From assembly GCA_039679945.1 (NCBI GenBank), contig JBDKTY010000132.1:1-64000 (forward strand): a stretch of DNA of 64,000 bases, in the 5' to 3' direction. Below the pieces are notes generated by a model. It was not told where the DNA came from and did not search any database. It was given only the letters and a program-made list of their open reading frames with translations. Positions 1-8,845 of this stretch are shown here, piece by piece. How positions within the stretch are numbered: position 1 is the first letter of the stretch; the number at the start of each line of letters is the position of its first letter. This stretch comes from SbD1 sp039679945. GTDB taxonomy: Bacteria > Desulfobacterota > Syntrophobacteria > Syntrophobacterales > Syntrophobacteraceae. The translations under genes and the position numbers were made by a program.

Positions 1-10
1 TCATACGGAG

Positions 11-117
11 TTGCGTTCAAGATGAGTCTATCCCTAAATTGAAGATGCCGTTCAGAATTGACCCGTTCTACCCTTCGATACCTCAGGGCGAACGGGGGTA
101 TATCCTCTTGAACGCAA
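11..117. repeat. Small palindromic element with terminal inverted repeats (copy 1)
   Basis: The element opens with TTGCGTTCAAGA and closes with its reverse complement TCTTGAACGCAA. Inside is a palindrome, CCGTTC and GAACGG arms around CCCTTCGATACCTCAGGG. A related element with the same ends lies at 52845-53053. No coding capacity is seen. The rest of 1-447 is the downstream flank of the binding-protein gene and holds no supported gene. Confidence 0.55.
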
Positions 118-401
118 ATCAGTATCACACCGTTCGCCCGGATGTCTCGCGGGGCGCGCGACAAAGACACAACCTGATTCCAGTCTGTATTGCCATCAAT
201 GTTAGTGACGGTGATAGGTGAGGCCTGCTTGCCGAGGAAAAATCGGGGATGTTGCAGCTTCGCTCTCATGTGGTTTCACTGGACCGGTTCCGATTTCCCG
301 TCTCCCGAGAAGGAGCATGAGCATCAAATCCTCCCTGCCCGAGGGCCGGGAGAGGATTGGAAATCACTCTTTTCGAGTCATGATTCCATACGGAGGCGAA
401 G

Positions 402-439
402 TGTCGCCCGCACCAGCCCGTGGGCCGGAGCGGGCGACA
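402..439 (-). terminator. Hairpin just past the binding-protein gene
   Basis: A perfect 10-bp stem (TGTCGCCCGC with GCGGGCGACA) encloses an 18-nt loop that itself contains a small GCCC/GGGC hairpin. It lies 8 bp past the stop of the leftward gene ending at 448. There is no T-run after it, so it may stabilise the mRNA 3' end or act as an imperfect terminator. Confidence 0.4.
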
Positions 440-447
440 GCGACTCT

Positions 448-1818
448 CTATTTCTTGATTACCGATATTCTCTTATCCAAGGTCCTGCCAAAGTAGCCAG
501 TGCCTCTTTTCCAGGGGGCAGTCGCGGGATCGCTCCACCAGGCCGGGTTCGGCTTCCACCAACGCTTCGGTATGATATCGATGGCGTAAGCATTTGCCGG
601 GACCTCATGAGCTATCGCATACATCTTCTCGAAAATATCCCCGCGGCTGTAGATCTTGTTCAGCTTTTCCATCCATTCTTTCCACGGATCGGGGTTGTAT
701 TTCGGGGAGATGAGCTTTTCCAGCTTGGCCATTTCCTCATTGGACCACTGAATGTTCCTGATACCTGTTCTCCAGTGCTCCGTCGAGGGAGGCGGCGGAT
801 CGCATTCGCCGGAACCTGCCTTTTGCCAGATCGATGCCTCTTCCTTGCCGAGAACGGCAACCTGGGCAAGGTGCGCCGATTCCATTAGCGCACTCCTCAG
901 ATCAGCAGGCATCTTCTCCAGACTTTTGATATTTATACCGGTCACCCAATTCCCCGAACAGTATTTAAGGTAGAGATACTGTCCGGAGAATTCGGTAAAG
1001 TGTATTACGTTAAACGGGATCTCCCAAGCCTCCGCGCCGTCGATCGCTCCCTGGCGCACGGCGTCCACCACTTCCTCATAGGAGATGGCAACCGGGTTGA
1101 CACCCATGAGTTGCATGCTTTTGAGGCCGAAGAGGGTGCCGGTGGTCCGAATCTTAGCACCGGTGGACTTGAGTCTTTCCAGACTGTCCAGTGGGGGCTT
1201 GCCCTCACCGTATTTGACTTTACTCATGTAAAACGCACGGAGACCGTAGTCACCGAAAAGCATCTCAAGGCCGTAGACCCTTCGCATGGGCTCGCGCCAC
1301 AGATCCTCGCTTCTGTAGTCCATGGCGAACGAGTAGAGCGAAGCGCGCGAGGGCCACAGCGCCCCAAAATCAAGGATATTGAAATAGGGGCACACTGTGG
1401 AAGCATTATTGGTCGACGCGCAGTATAGATCGATGATTCCCTGGATACATTTTTCCGTACAGGTCAGCTCGCCGCAGATCGAGTTTGCACCCATTACTTC
1501 TATCTGGACGGCGTAGTCCGTGCGCTCTTCTATATCCGCGATAAAATCGTACGTACCTACCTTGGCAACCCAGGTCGACTCAAGATCGTGCCCAGCCATG
1601 CCGTACTTCAGCTTGACCTTTGGCGTCACCTTCGAGCGGTCTTTTGCCGTCTCGGCGGCCTTTTGCGCCAATTGTCCAGCATCAGGCGCGGACCCGGCCC
1701 TTGCCAGTCCACCGTAAGCCAGCATGGTTGAAGTCAGCCCAAAAGTCGCGGCAATCCGGGAGAAATCTCTCCGAGTTACTCCCTCCTGGACCTTCTTCCC
1801 GTTTCTTTCTTCTTTCAT
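448..1818 (-). CDS. TRAP-type (DctP-like) solute-binding protein with Tat signal
   Basis: 456-residue extracytoplasmic binding protein. The N-terminus carries a twin-arginine leader (TRRDFSR near residue 15, then a hydrophobic stretch ending in ARA around residue 41), so export of a folded protein by Tat is inferred. The middle has the GAKIRTTGT-type ligand-binding segment typical of DctP proteins, followed by a region resembling the conserved GAIDGAE motif. The C-terminus is unusually rich in Trp and Pro. No DctQ or DctM membrane subunit lies nearby, so it is an orphan receptor or uses a permease encoded elsewhere. It is the last gene of a leftward operon, 43 bp after the corrinoid protein, which suggests that its ligand feeds the methyltransferase pathway. 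The ligand is unknown. Confidence 0.8.
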   Translation of the reverse strand: MKEERNGKKVQEGVTRRDFSRIAATFGLTSTMLAYGGLARAGSAPDAGQLAQKAAETAKDRSKVTPKVKLKYGMAGHDLESTWVAKVGTYDFIADIEERTDYAVQIEVMGANSICGELTCTEKCIQGIIDLYCASTNNASTVCPYFNILDFGALWPSRASLYSFAMDYRSEDLWREPMRRVYGLEMLFGDYGLRAFYMSKVKYGEGKPPLDSLERLKSTGAKIRTTGTLFGLKSMQLMGVNPVAISYEEVVDAVRQGAIDGAEAWEIPFNVIHFTEFSGQYLYLKYCSGNWVTGINIKSLEKMPADLRSALMESAHLAQVAVLGKEEASIWQKAGSGECDPPPPSTEHWRTGIRNIQWSNEEMAKLEKLISPKYNPDPWKEWMEKLNKIYSRGDIFEKMYAIAHEVPANAYAIDIIPKRWWKPNPAWWSDPATAPWKRGTGYFGRTLDKRISVIKK

Positions 1819-1861
1819 ATGGGCTCCATCCGTGAACCGGCGGCTGCCTCGGCCTTACTCA

Positions 1862-2500
1862 TTAAAGCTCGCTGGCAAGCCTCTTGGCTACCGGTACCGC
1901 AGCCGCGGCATCGTAGGCAAAACCGTCAGCCCCGATCCGGTCGGCAAAATCCTGCGAAACAGGGGCGCCGCCGATGATTACCTTGAGCGACTTTCTGATT
2001 CCCATTTCTTCAAGTTTCTTAATGATCACGGGCATAACATCCATCGTGTTCGTGAGAAGAGCGGACAGGCCCAGAATCTGGGGCTTGTCGGCCTTCACGG
2101 CCTCGAGGATCCTGCCGGTCTCTACATCCGGTCCCATGAAGTTGATGTCGAACCCGGCGCTGCCGAGCATGGTGGCAACCAGTTCCAGTCCGATGTCATG
2201 TACGTCGCCTTCAACCGTGGCGAGTACGACCTTGCCGCCCGCGACGGCATCACCTGTTGCCAGGTGCGGCTTTAGGATAGCCATGGAGGCTTTCATTGCC
2301 TCGGCGGCCATCAGCATTTCCGGAATGAATTTCTCGCCGGCCTCATAGCCAGCCCCGCACTCATGCAGGCCCTTTACCAGACCGTCGTCAACGATGCTCT
2401 GGGCTTTCAGTCCAGCAGCCAGAGCTTCCTTGACCAGCTCGACAGTCTTGACTTCATCTCCATCGAAAACAGCTTTTTTGATTTGATCCAACTGGCTCAC
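1862..2500 (-). CDS. Methyltransferase cognate corrinoid protein
   Basis: 212-residue cobalamin-binding protein of the MtaC/MtbC/MttC type. Residues 1-85 form the helical cap typical of the B12-binding module. The cobalt-coordinating signature D99-x-H101-x-x-G104 is intact (GDVHDIG), followed by the Rossmann-like B12 domain with GLSALLTNTM and the late IGGAPV loop that hold the nucleotide tail. Such proteins carry a methyl group between a substrate:corrinoid methyltransferase and a second methyltransferase. The gene lies 15 bp after a zinc methyltransferase gene in the same orientation, so the pair probably works together. The third usual partner, a substrate-specific MtaB/MttB-type enzyme, is not in the window. 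Confidence 0.93.
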   Translation of the reverse strand: MSQLDQIKKAVFDGDEVKTVELVKEALAAGLKAQSIVDDGLVKGLHECGAGYEAGEKFIPEMLMAAEAMKASMAILKPHLATGDAVAGGKVVLATVEGDVHDIGLELVATMLGSAGFDINFMGPDVETGRILEAVKADKPQILGLSALLTNTMDVMPVIIKKLEEMGIRKSLKVIIGGAPVSQDFADRIGADGFAYDAAAAVPVAKRLASEL

Positions 2501-2515
2501 AGAGTGCCTCCTGTT

Positions 2516-3667
2516 TTACTTGAATGATCCAAATTTACGTGCCGCATAAACCGTTGCATCGCGATTGATGAAAGGAGTGTTCTTGGGTTCGTGGCAGTTG
2601 GGGCCGAGCATGCAGCGAATATCAGCGCCTTCCACCGTTTCGATTACGATTCGGGACTCTTCAACCAGCTCGTCGGGGGTGCCGAACTTGAGGGTTGTGG
2701 CATAGGGAACCGGCTTGCGGTCGGCTGTGGAGGTCTTGGTGGCCGCGCCGTAGTTGCCGTTGATGAACTTAAGGAACTTGCTGGTGCCGCGAGTTCTGAC
2801 GTCGACTGCCTTTTCGACGCAAAGGTCGATGTTCATGGGGCCGAGGAAGTAACCATCAGCCTGATTTTCGTAGATGAGGTCGAGACGGTCATGCCAGTTT
2901 CCGCATGGATGGAAAGAAATCTTCATGCCGGTCTCGCGACGGATGGCTTCGATGAACTTTCTTTCGTAAGGCTGGGTCAGTTTTTCGTAATGGGTGCGGG
3001 AGATGCAGTCAGCGGAGGAAACGGGGTCGTTAATCCAAACAGCGTCGGCGCCTGCTTCATGAGCGGCGATCAGCATCTGGAGCCATCCGTCCATCGCGTT
3101 TTCCATCAGCTCGACAGCCCAATCCGGGTCCCTGGCGACGATCAGGAACCATTCCTTGAAACCGGTAAGGCATGCGGCCGTACGGGACGGGCAGCTACCC
3201 CAGGTCACGATGGGAACTTGTTGCTTACCCTTGCCGCGCTTGATCAATTCCTCTTTCAGACGACGAATCATGTAGAGAACCTTGGGCATGTTTCCGTCTT
3301 TGCGCGGATCAAGCTTCCACTTGCACTTCTTCATGTCTTCCTTGGTCTTGATGAACGGCTCGGCGATCTGCGGAACATCGTCTTCCGGGTACTTGAGGGT
3401 GGCGCCGATGGCTTCTTCAACAGGTCCCATCATGATGTAGTCGGCCACAGAGTCATACTGGAAGCGTTCCTGGGCCATGATCTGCGCCTTTACGAACAGA
3501 TCCGGATCATCCCATGCCTGCTTGAACGTGGCGCCAATGTACTCAAGTGCAGCCCAGCGCGGATGCACCTCAACGGGAACACGGTCGGTCTTCTCGCCAT
3601 TGTAGCAAGCAAACATTCTTTCATAGGGTGTGACTTCCGTGGTGCGGTCATACATGTAAATGGACAT
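2516..3667 (-). CDS. Uroporphyrinogen decarboxylase-fold methyltransferase (MtaA/MtbA-like)
   Basis: 383-residue protein of the uroporphyrinogen decarboxylase superfamily. It carries the zinc motif of corrinoid methyltransferases: H253-x-C255 (FHPCGNW) and C358 (GPNC), the H-x-C...C set seen in MtaA, MtbA and the CmuA C-terminus. This, together with the corrinoid-protein gene directly downstream, argues against a haem role. The likely reaction is methyl transfer between the corrinoid protein and a thiol or tetrahydrofolate-type acceptor, or demethylation of a small methylated substrate. The start has a good ribosome site (AGGAGG about 9 bases upstream). It is the first gene of the leftward operon ending at 448. 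Acceptor and donor cannot be read from the sequence. Confidence 0.88.
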   Translation of the reverse strand: MSIYMYDRTTEVTPYERMFACYNGEKTDRVPVEVHPRWAALEYIGATFKQAWDDPDLFVKAQIMAQERFQYDSVADYIMMGPVEEAIGATLKYPEDDVPQIAEPFIKTKEDMKKCKWKLDPRKDGNMPKVLYMIRRLKEELIKRGKGKQQVPIVTWGSCPSRTAACLTGFKEWFLIVARDPDWAVELMENAMDGWLQMLIAAHEAGADAVWINDPVSSADCISRTHYEKLTQPYERKFIEAIRRETGMKISFHPCGNWHDRLDLIYENQADGYFLGPMNIDLCVEKAVDVRTRGTSKFLKFINGNYGAATKTSTADRKPVPYATTLKFGTPDELVEESRIVIETVEGADIRCMLGPNCHEPKNTPFINRDATVYAARKFGSFK

Positions 3668-4011
3668 CTCGTTGTTCCTCCTAAGAAAATAGGTTGAGTT
3701 GTTGTGGAGCTATTTGAATGCCGTCATTCTTTGCATCCACCGCGTTGAGCGGTCCGACACGTCGGGGGCAAACCCTTTCTGCAAGCAACCAATTGCAGCT
3801 TAACTGCCTCCAACCAGCGTTGATGGAAATGGGGGGGCCCGCCATGTAGACATTGTGTCCCGAGAGACCTTTCACTTGCTGCCACCGTGCGGAAAGCCAT
3901 AAGCTTCGCGTAGTTCATCTCATACACTAGCCGCCCTCCGAAGAACCACCCGAGAAGTTGTCGCGGTTCTGTCCCGCCCACCTTATTTCGCAGGATTAAA
4001 ATCGCACAAGC

Positions 4012-4092
4012 CAAATCTAAAGAATGTCGGCACGAGTCTGATTTTTTTATAGGATGTTTCCCCCCTTATGAGTCAGGTTTTGTCCTACACAC
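4012..4092 (+). repeat. Dispersed ~80-bp repeat, copy 1
   Basis: This segment matches the reverse complement of 8381-8461 over about 80 bases, sharing blocks such as AAGAATGTCGGC, TATAGGATGTT and GTCAGGTTT. The copies face each other across the transporter and stress-protein genes. No protein coding is evident, and origin is unknown. Confidence 0.5.
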
Positions 4093-4483
4093 ATTATTTA
4101 TTGGGACTGCGCACATTAGGGACATGCCCTGATCGGATTTGAATTTTGCCGTGAACTATTTTGGCCCCGAAATGATTTGCGGTTATCTAATCGTATAAAA
4201 GCGAAATTAGCTAATTCATTCACTCGATGCTGTTGCGAATTATCGGGGTTCAGTTCATACCTAATGCTTATACATTAACAAAAACAGGCTTATCAAGAAC
4301 TTTTCCCGAATACTTCGGGGCCGTCATGAGAGAAACGCCTATCTGGTGTCGAGTGGCACATCCAGGTGATGTAGTGAGCTGGAAATATGTATATCCCGAT
4401 AGAGTGATTCTTTCACCCGGTAGTCCGCCAGCTCTGCCGCGCATTTTTCGTAAAACAGGATTATTCCGTAGTCGACACCGTCG

Positions 4484-4636
4484 GAAAACCCCGGTTTTTC
4501 CGCTCCACTGAGCTGCAAGCAGTTGATTTCACAGAAGCACAAACTAATGAAACGGGGTTTTCCGCTCCACTAAGCTGCAAGTAGTTGATTCTACAGGAAC
4601 CAAAGACTAATGAGAATGGGTTTTCCGACGGCGTCT
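4484..4636. repeat. Two 62-bp direct repeats bounded by inverted ends
   Basis: Two direct repeats, each starting with the block CCGCTCCACTRAGCTGCAAG, begin near 4500 and 4562, a 62-bp period. The array opens with CCGTCGGAAAACCCC and ends with GGGTTTTCCGACGG, which are inverted copies of each other. The structure is too short and regular for a CRISPR array and has no cas genes nearby. Confidence 0.6.
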
Positions 4637-5234
4637 AGTCAAACGCAAAAGCTCGCATAGGAAGATACTACATCTCCGGCGGATTTCCGCTGATTTCAGC
4701 CGATGTGTAAGTGGCGGGGGACACCATTTCGGCATTCAGCACAATCAAGCTGATTGCTCTGCACGAACTTCCGAACGGGGCAGCACCGGGCGTGAAATCC
4801 AACCGCCGGATGCCAGGCAGCGACGGCGTTGACCAGTATACCACTCCGCCCTTTATCCTGTAACAGGAACAGCCGCCTTGCCGAGGGGCACTCCCGCCCT
4901 TCCCGGGACAGCCAGCGCCCTTGCCTCCGCAACTCTCTTCCGTCCACGGATTTTGGAAGATGACCCGGATGAGTCGGCCGACCTTATCAACGCGTCATTC
5001 TCTGCTCAGCGGCGGCATTTGATCTTAGACCCTGCCTCGGCTTGCCCTGTTTCCGCCATCCAGGGTCGGGAACGCCATACGCAGTTTACTGCAAGGCTCG
5101 ATGTCGATGCCTCTGTACCAGGAAGGGGGTCTTTAGGTATAGTTGCCGTCCGATAGCAGAAAACGTCAGACAGGGCGCTCTTATTCGGAAAGGCTGCTGA
5201 ATCTCAAGTGGATCGGGATGAAAGGACACCAGAA

Positions 5235-6968
5235 ATGAAAAAGTGCTTTCTTGTTATACTTCTATCCGCCGCTCTAAGTTTTGCCGTCAACTCGAGTAGT
5301 TGTGGGGCACAGGAGTCAAAAGCCCCTCCCCTGTCCGACGAGCTGATTATCACCGGAACGGTTAAGAACAGTCACGGAAAACCGCTCAAGGATGCGACTA
5401 TAAGTGTATTTATGGATGGCAGGCAACTCAAGACGGAGGAAATGGTAAAGGTATCCGGCAGCGGTACATTTCAAGCGGAACTCTCCGTCCCAGCCGGGTC
5501 ACTTGCGAACGGGAAAGTGGAACTCGAGATCACCAAGCCTTCGTACAAAAGTTCCGGCCGAGTGCCTTTGACATCAATCGTAAGGCAAATGAGCACCCCG
5601 CTGGGAGGCTCCCGCTTCCTGGCCCACGCCGGCTTCACCATGGCGCGTGACCTGTCGCCCGCCTTCTGGATTGCCACGCTCATTCTTCTCGCGGTCTACG
5701 TTCTGATCGCCTTCGAGCTGATGCACAGGACCCTGGCCGCCTTGCTGGGCGCCGCCCTTTTGCTCTTCATCACCTATACGCTGGGATCGTATAACCCCGA
5801 CTACTTCATCCTGAGCTTCGAGGATGCGATGCGGGCCATCGACATGAATGTAATCTTCCTCCTCCTTGCCATGATGATCATCGTGGGCGTGCTGAAAAAG
5901 ACAGGGGTCTTTCAGTGGCTTGCCTACAAGTCCTACGGAGTGGCGAAGGGCAATGTGTTCGTTCTCGCCTCCATCCTCATGTTTATAACTGCCTTTGTTT
6001 CGGCATTTCTCGATAATGTTACCACCATGCTCCTGATGATTCCCGTGACCATCGAGATTGCCCTGACACTCAAGATAAACCCCATCACCATTCTGATTCC
6101 CGAGGCTTTCGCATCCAATGTGGGCGGCACGGCAACCCTGATCGGCGATCCCCCCAATATCATGATAGGCTCCTATGCCCATCTCACCTTCGTGGATTTC
6201 GTCAGGAACCTTACCTTCGTCAACCTGATCGCACTTGCCGTCGCCATCGTCTACTTTATTTACTGGTTTAAAAAGGACTACCTGAAAAGCGAAGTAGTGG
6301 ATTTTCAACAGATGCTCGATCGGCTGAGGGAAGAATACAAGATTACCGATCGCACACTTCTCATCAAAGGCGGGCTTGTCCTCGCGATCACTATTTTTCT
6401 TTTCATCATCCATGGCACGCTCAACATGGAGCCGAGCGTGGCCGCCCTTGCCGGAGCAGCCTTGCTCATGGTCATCAGCAAAGTCGATATCGTGGAGATG
6501 CTGGAGCATGAAATCGAATGGCCGACGCTTATCTTCTTTATCATGCTCTTTATCGTGGTGGCGGGGGCCGAGGAAGCCGGGCTCATTCAGGTGATCGCTG
6601 ACTGCGTGCGGGACATATCGAGAGGGTCCCTGGTAATCGCCATCATCATGATTCTCTGGGTTTCCGCCCTGGCATCCGCCATTATCGACAATATCCCGTT
6701 CACGGCCACGATGCTTCCCATCGTGGCCTATCTAACCAGTGTCATTCCCGGCGCCGAGAGCGGAGTGCTCTGGTGGGCTTTGTCTCTTGGCGCCTGCCTG
6801 GGAGGTAACGGAACAATGATCGGCGCCAGTGCCAATGTTGTGACGGTGGGGCTGCTCGAGCGGGCGGGTTATCCGGTGTCATTCAAGGAGTATTTGAAGA
6901 TAGCGTTCATCCCGATGATGATTACGGTCGCTATTTGCATGGCGTGGCTGCTTGTGGTTGAGATTTAG
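5235..6968 (+). CDS. ArsB/NhaD/SLC13-type ion transporter with secreted N-terminal domain
   Basis: 577-residue membrane protein of the ion transporter superfamily. The ATG at 5235 is chosen over an in-frame GTG at 5208 because AAAGGA sits 8 bases upstream and the following residues form a signal peptide (MKKCFLVILLSAALSF). Residues about 30-125 form a beta-rich, carboxypeptidase-regulatory-like domain (ITGTVKNSHGKPLKDA) expected outside the membrane. Then come about 11 hydrophobic segments with the two inverted half-site motifs of the family: SAFLDNVTT ... NVGGTATLIGDPPN in the first half and SAIIDNIPF ... GGNGTMIGASAN in the second. The closest functional groups are anion or Na+/H+ transporters; the substrate is not predictable. 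A universal stress protein gene follows 56 bp downstream, probably in the same transcript. Confidence 0.85.
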   Translation: MKKCFLVILLSAALSFAVNSSSCGAQESKAPPLSDELIITGTVKNSHGKPLKDATISVFMDGRQLKTEEMVKVSGSGTFQAELSVPAGSLANGKVELEITKPSYKSSGRVPLTSIVRQMSTPLGGSRFLAHAGFTMARDLSPAFWIATLILLAVYVLIAFELMHRTLAALLGAALLLFITYTLGSYNPDYFILSFEDAMRAIDMNVIFLLLAMMIIVGVLKKTGVFQWLAYKSYGVAKGNVFVLASILMFITAFVSAFLDNVTTMLLMIPVTIEIALTLKINPITILIPEAFASNVGGTATLIGDPPNIMIGSYAHLTFVDFVRNLTFVNLIALAVAIVYFIYWFKKDYLKSEVVDFQQMLDRLREEYKITDRTLLIKGGLVLAITIFLFIIHGTLNMEPSVAALAGAALLMVISKVDIVEMLEHEIEWPTLIFFIMLFIVVAGAEEAGLIQVIADCVRDISRGSLVIAIIMILWVSALASAIIDNIPFTATMLPIVAYLTSVIPGAESGVLWWALSLGACLGGNGTMIGASANVVTVGLLERAGYPVSFKEYLKIAFIPMMITVAICMAWLLVVEI

Positions 6969-7024
6969 CGGCTGCATTCCTGGTTCGCACAGTAACTGTC
7001 CTTTTCTGGTTCGAGGAGAATCGC

Positions 7025-7456
7025 ATGGGGTATAGAAGCATTGTCTGCGGTGTCACCGGCTCGGAGCACGCCCGGAAGGCCGCTTTGGAGGCAGCCGGCC
7101 TGGCCAGGGCCAACAACGCCAATCTCACCTACGTCTATGCCGTGGACCTGGAATTCTTGAGAGGCGGGCGGGCGGGCCACGGTGTTGAGGGAACTCTCGA
7201 GACCCTCGGCCGAAAAATTTTGGACGAGGTTGAGCAACTTGCATGGGAGCAGCAGGTAAACCCTCGCAAAGTGCTCATGAAAGGTCCCGTCCTGGAAGTG
7301 CTGAAAAAGGTAGTCCTCGAACAGGAGGCGGACCTTCTCGTTCTCGGACACGAGGAACGGACGTTTTTCGAGAAGCTCCTCGTGAAGGGAGATGTGGAAG
7401 ACCACATTGACAAACTCAAAAGGGAAACCGGAGTGGAAGTTACCGTCATCACTTAG
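7025..7456 (+). CDS. Universal stress protein, UspA family
   Basis: 143-residue single-domain UspA-fold protein. The first strand reads YRSIVCGVTGSEHA, and the C-terminal part has VLGHEE followed by a V-K-G-D segment where ATP-binding members have G-x-x-G-(9x)-G-S/T. The second glycine is Glu here, so nucleotide binding may be weak. A GAGGAG ribosome site precedes the ATG. It follows the transporter gene by 56 bp; Usp domains often accompany transporters of this superfamily, so a regulatory role for the neighbour is inferred. A miniature mobile element begins immediately after the stop codon. Confidence 0.88.
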   Translation: MGYRSIVCGVTGSEHARKAALEAAGLARANNANLTYVYAVDLEFLRGGRAGHGVEGTLETLGRKILDEVEQLAWEQQVNPRKVLMKGPVLEVLKKVVLEQEADLLVLGHEERTFFEKLLVKGDVEDHIDKLKRETGVEVTVIT

Positions 7457-7640
7457 CCCGCATCATTCATGAATCGCGGTCCGCGCCCGCAAAGCCCAAG
7501 AAGGATGCGATGCTCAGGGCTTGAAGCGATTTGGGGTCGATAACACACTGTCGGTCGAAGTTGAGGTGGAAAATCCAGCTAACACATGGTCTATACGGGG
7601 CTTTTTACGCTTCTTCCCGGAAAGCCATGAATAATGCGGG
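7457..7640 (+). mobile_element. MITE-like element, copy A
   Basis: A 184-bp non-coding element bounded by inverted ends: CCCGCATCATTCATG at the left and CATGAATAATGCGGG at the right. The reverse complement of 15739-15923 matches it along its whole length, about nine bases in ten by eye. It starts on the base after the preceding stop codon. There is no transposase here; a related full-length insertion sequence elsewhere would be needed to move it. Confidence 0.75.
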
Positions 7641-8845
7641 TTAGCCATTTCGGGCCCAGGCACGCGGGCAAGTGCAAGGATAAGCGGGCACGGCCTCATC
7701 GTGCCCGCCCCCGTTGCGCCCGAGGGCTGTACGTTCTGTTTTGCCGCAAATCATTAAGACTTCCCTAACCACGGGTTTAGTGGCCCCCCTTCATTTCCGA
7801 TCATTAATTCCCCCCCTTTGCGATGGGCAACCGCCCGACCATCCCCACCGGCGGCACGGTATTTCGCTATTCGGGGCACGAAAATGCCTGACTCGGCGGC
7901 AAATCCGGTGCACCTCTCACAACCGGTTGAAGCGTTGTAGATATGGTGCTTCCTTCTAACGGAGTGGTGAAACCGTTTGAGATGTTCCCGGCCAAGCCTT
8001 CGCGTGAATATTTATCTGTTGCTAACGGCTATCGAGTAGTGCCCCCTCATACAGTTGAATCTCATCAGTTCGGCTCGCTCCGACTCTCAAGCTAATTCTT
8101 TAAACCTGTGATTCCGATTTGGTCCAAGTTAAGGGACATGAATTACGGAAACACGGAGTTGACTTCGCCAAGAATAAAGCAAATTATTAACTCAGCGGCC
8201 AGTAACGGCACGAAAAACAACCTGCTGTTGCTGAGTCAGTCAATTGCAACTTGACAAGCGTCCGGCATATCCAAATAGTGCGATTCGGTGTTTCCAATGG
8301 CGCGAGTCGCGCCATGCTGATGGCCGGCTCCCAAGCGCCCCATTTCAAGACACCGAAGGAAGCGGAAATTCACGAGTGTTTTTGTAGGACTAAACCTGAC
8401 CCCACTATGGGATAACATCCTATACAAGAATCAGACTTGAGCCGACATTCTTCGAAATCTGTTTATGCGATCCTGATTATGCGCAGGAACAGTGAGTGGA
8501 AACGTCCATTTTCAGTCATTCTCCAAGGGTATCTCACGGGCACCGCTCAACACATGGAGAAACTTATACCGCGCATGCGAGCAGCGAAATCAGATCTCCC
8601 GATGCCATGGACGGGAGAGATTGCAAAAGGAAACTCCACGCACCTGGCATGGTGTGGAGACCGGGCAATCGAGCAGGTAAGAGATTCGCCGCCCCGTTTT
8701 GTACAACCGGCATCATTGGTGCCGAGGTTGGCATGAACGGGAGCTGTGGTATTCCAAGTGTCTCGGCATTGATGATAACAGGATCTTTTAGAGGAGAACC
8801 AGACGTCCTGTCAGACGGAAAAATCAACCATAGGGAGGCAAGGCG
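7641..8845. other. Gene-poor region upstream of the ABC importer
   Basis: About 1.2 kb with no supportable coding sequence. The 80-bp repeat copy at 8381-8461 lies here. The final 200 bases should hold the promoter of the rightward importer operon, but I see no clear promoter consensus. Confidence 0.5.
8381..8461 (-). repeat. Dispersed ~80-bp repeat, copy 2
   Basis: Inverted relative to 4012-4092. Shared blocks include AAGAATGTCGGC, TATAGGATGTT and GTCAGGTTT when read on the minus strand. Confidence 0.5.

Larger units (their letters stand above)
3668..5234. other. Gene-poor region with repeats
   Basis: About 1.5 kb between a leftward operon and a rightward transporter gene, with no ORF that I can support. 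It should hold the promoters of both flanking units. It contains two repeat structures described separately (4012-4092 and 4484-4636). On the minus strand around 4720-4800 a short stretch reads as a Cys-rich segment (CCPVRK ... CAEC), possibly the remnant of a Cys-rich protein such as the DUF3795 type, but the reading frame upstream is not sustained. Confidence 0.5.

Noticed and set aside
2516..3667. Haem-pathway uroporphyrinogen decarboxylase
   Set aside because: The H-x-C...C zinc motif and the adjacent corrinoid-protein gene point to a methyltransferase.
4160..4182. Possible sigma-54 promoter (TTGGCCCC...TTGC)
   Set aside because: The GG and GC elements are 14 bases apart instead of 10.
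4227..4511. 94-codon open frame in the gap upstream of the transporter
   Set aside because: No ribosome site or recognisable features, and it runs into the direct-repeat array.
5574..6509. 311-codon minus-strand frame rich in Gly, Asp and His
   Set aside because: Shadow of the transporter's hydrophobic codons, not a metal-binding protein.
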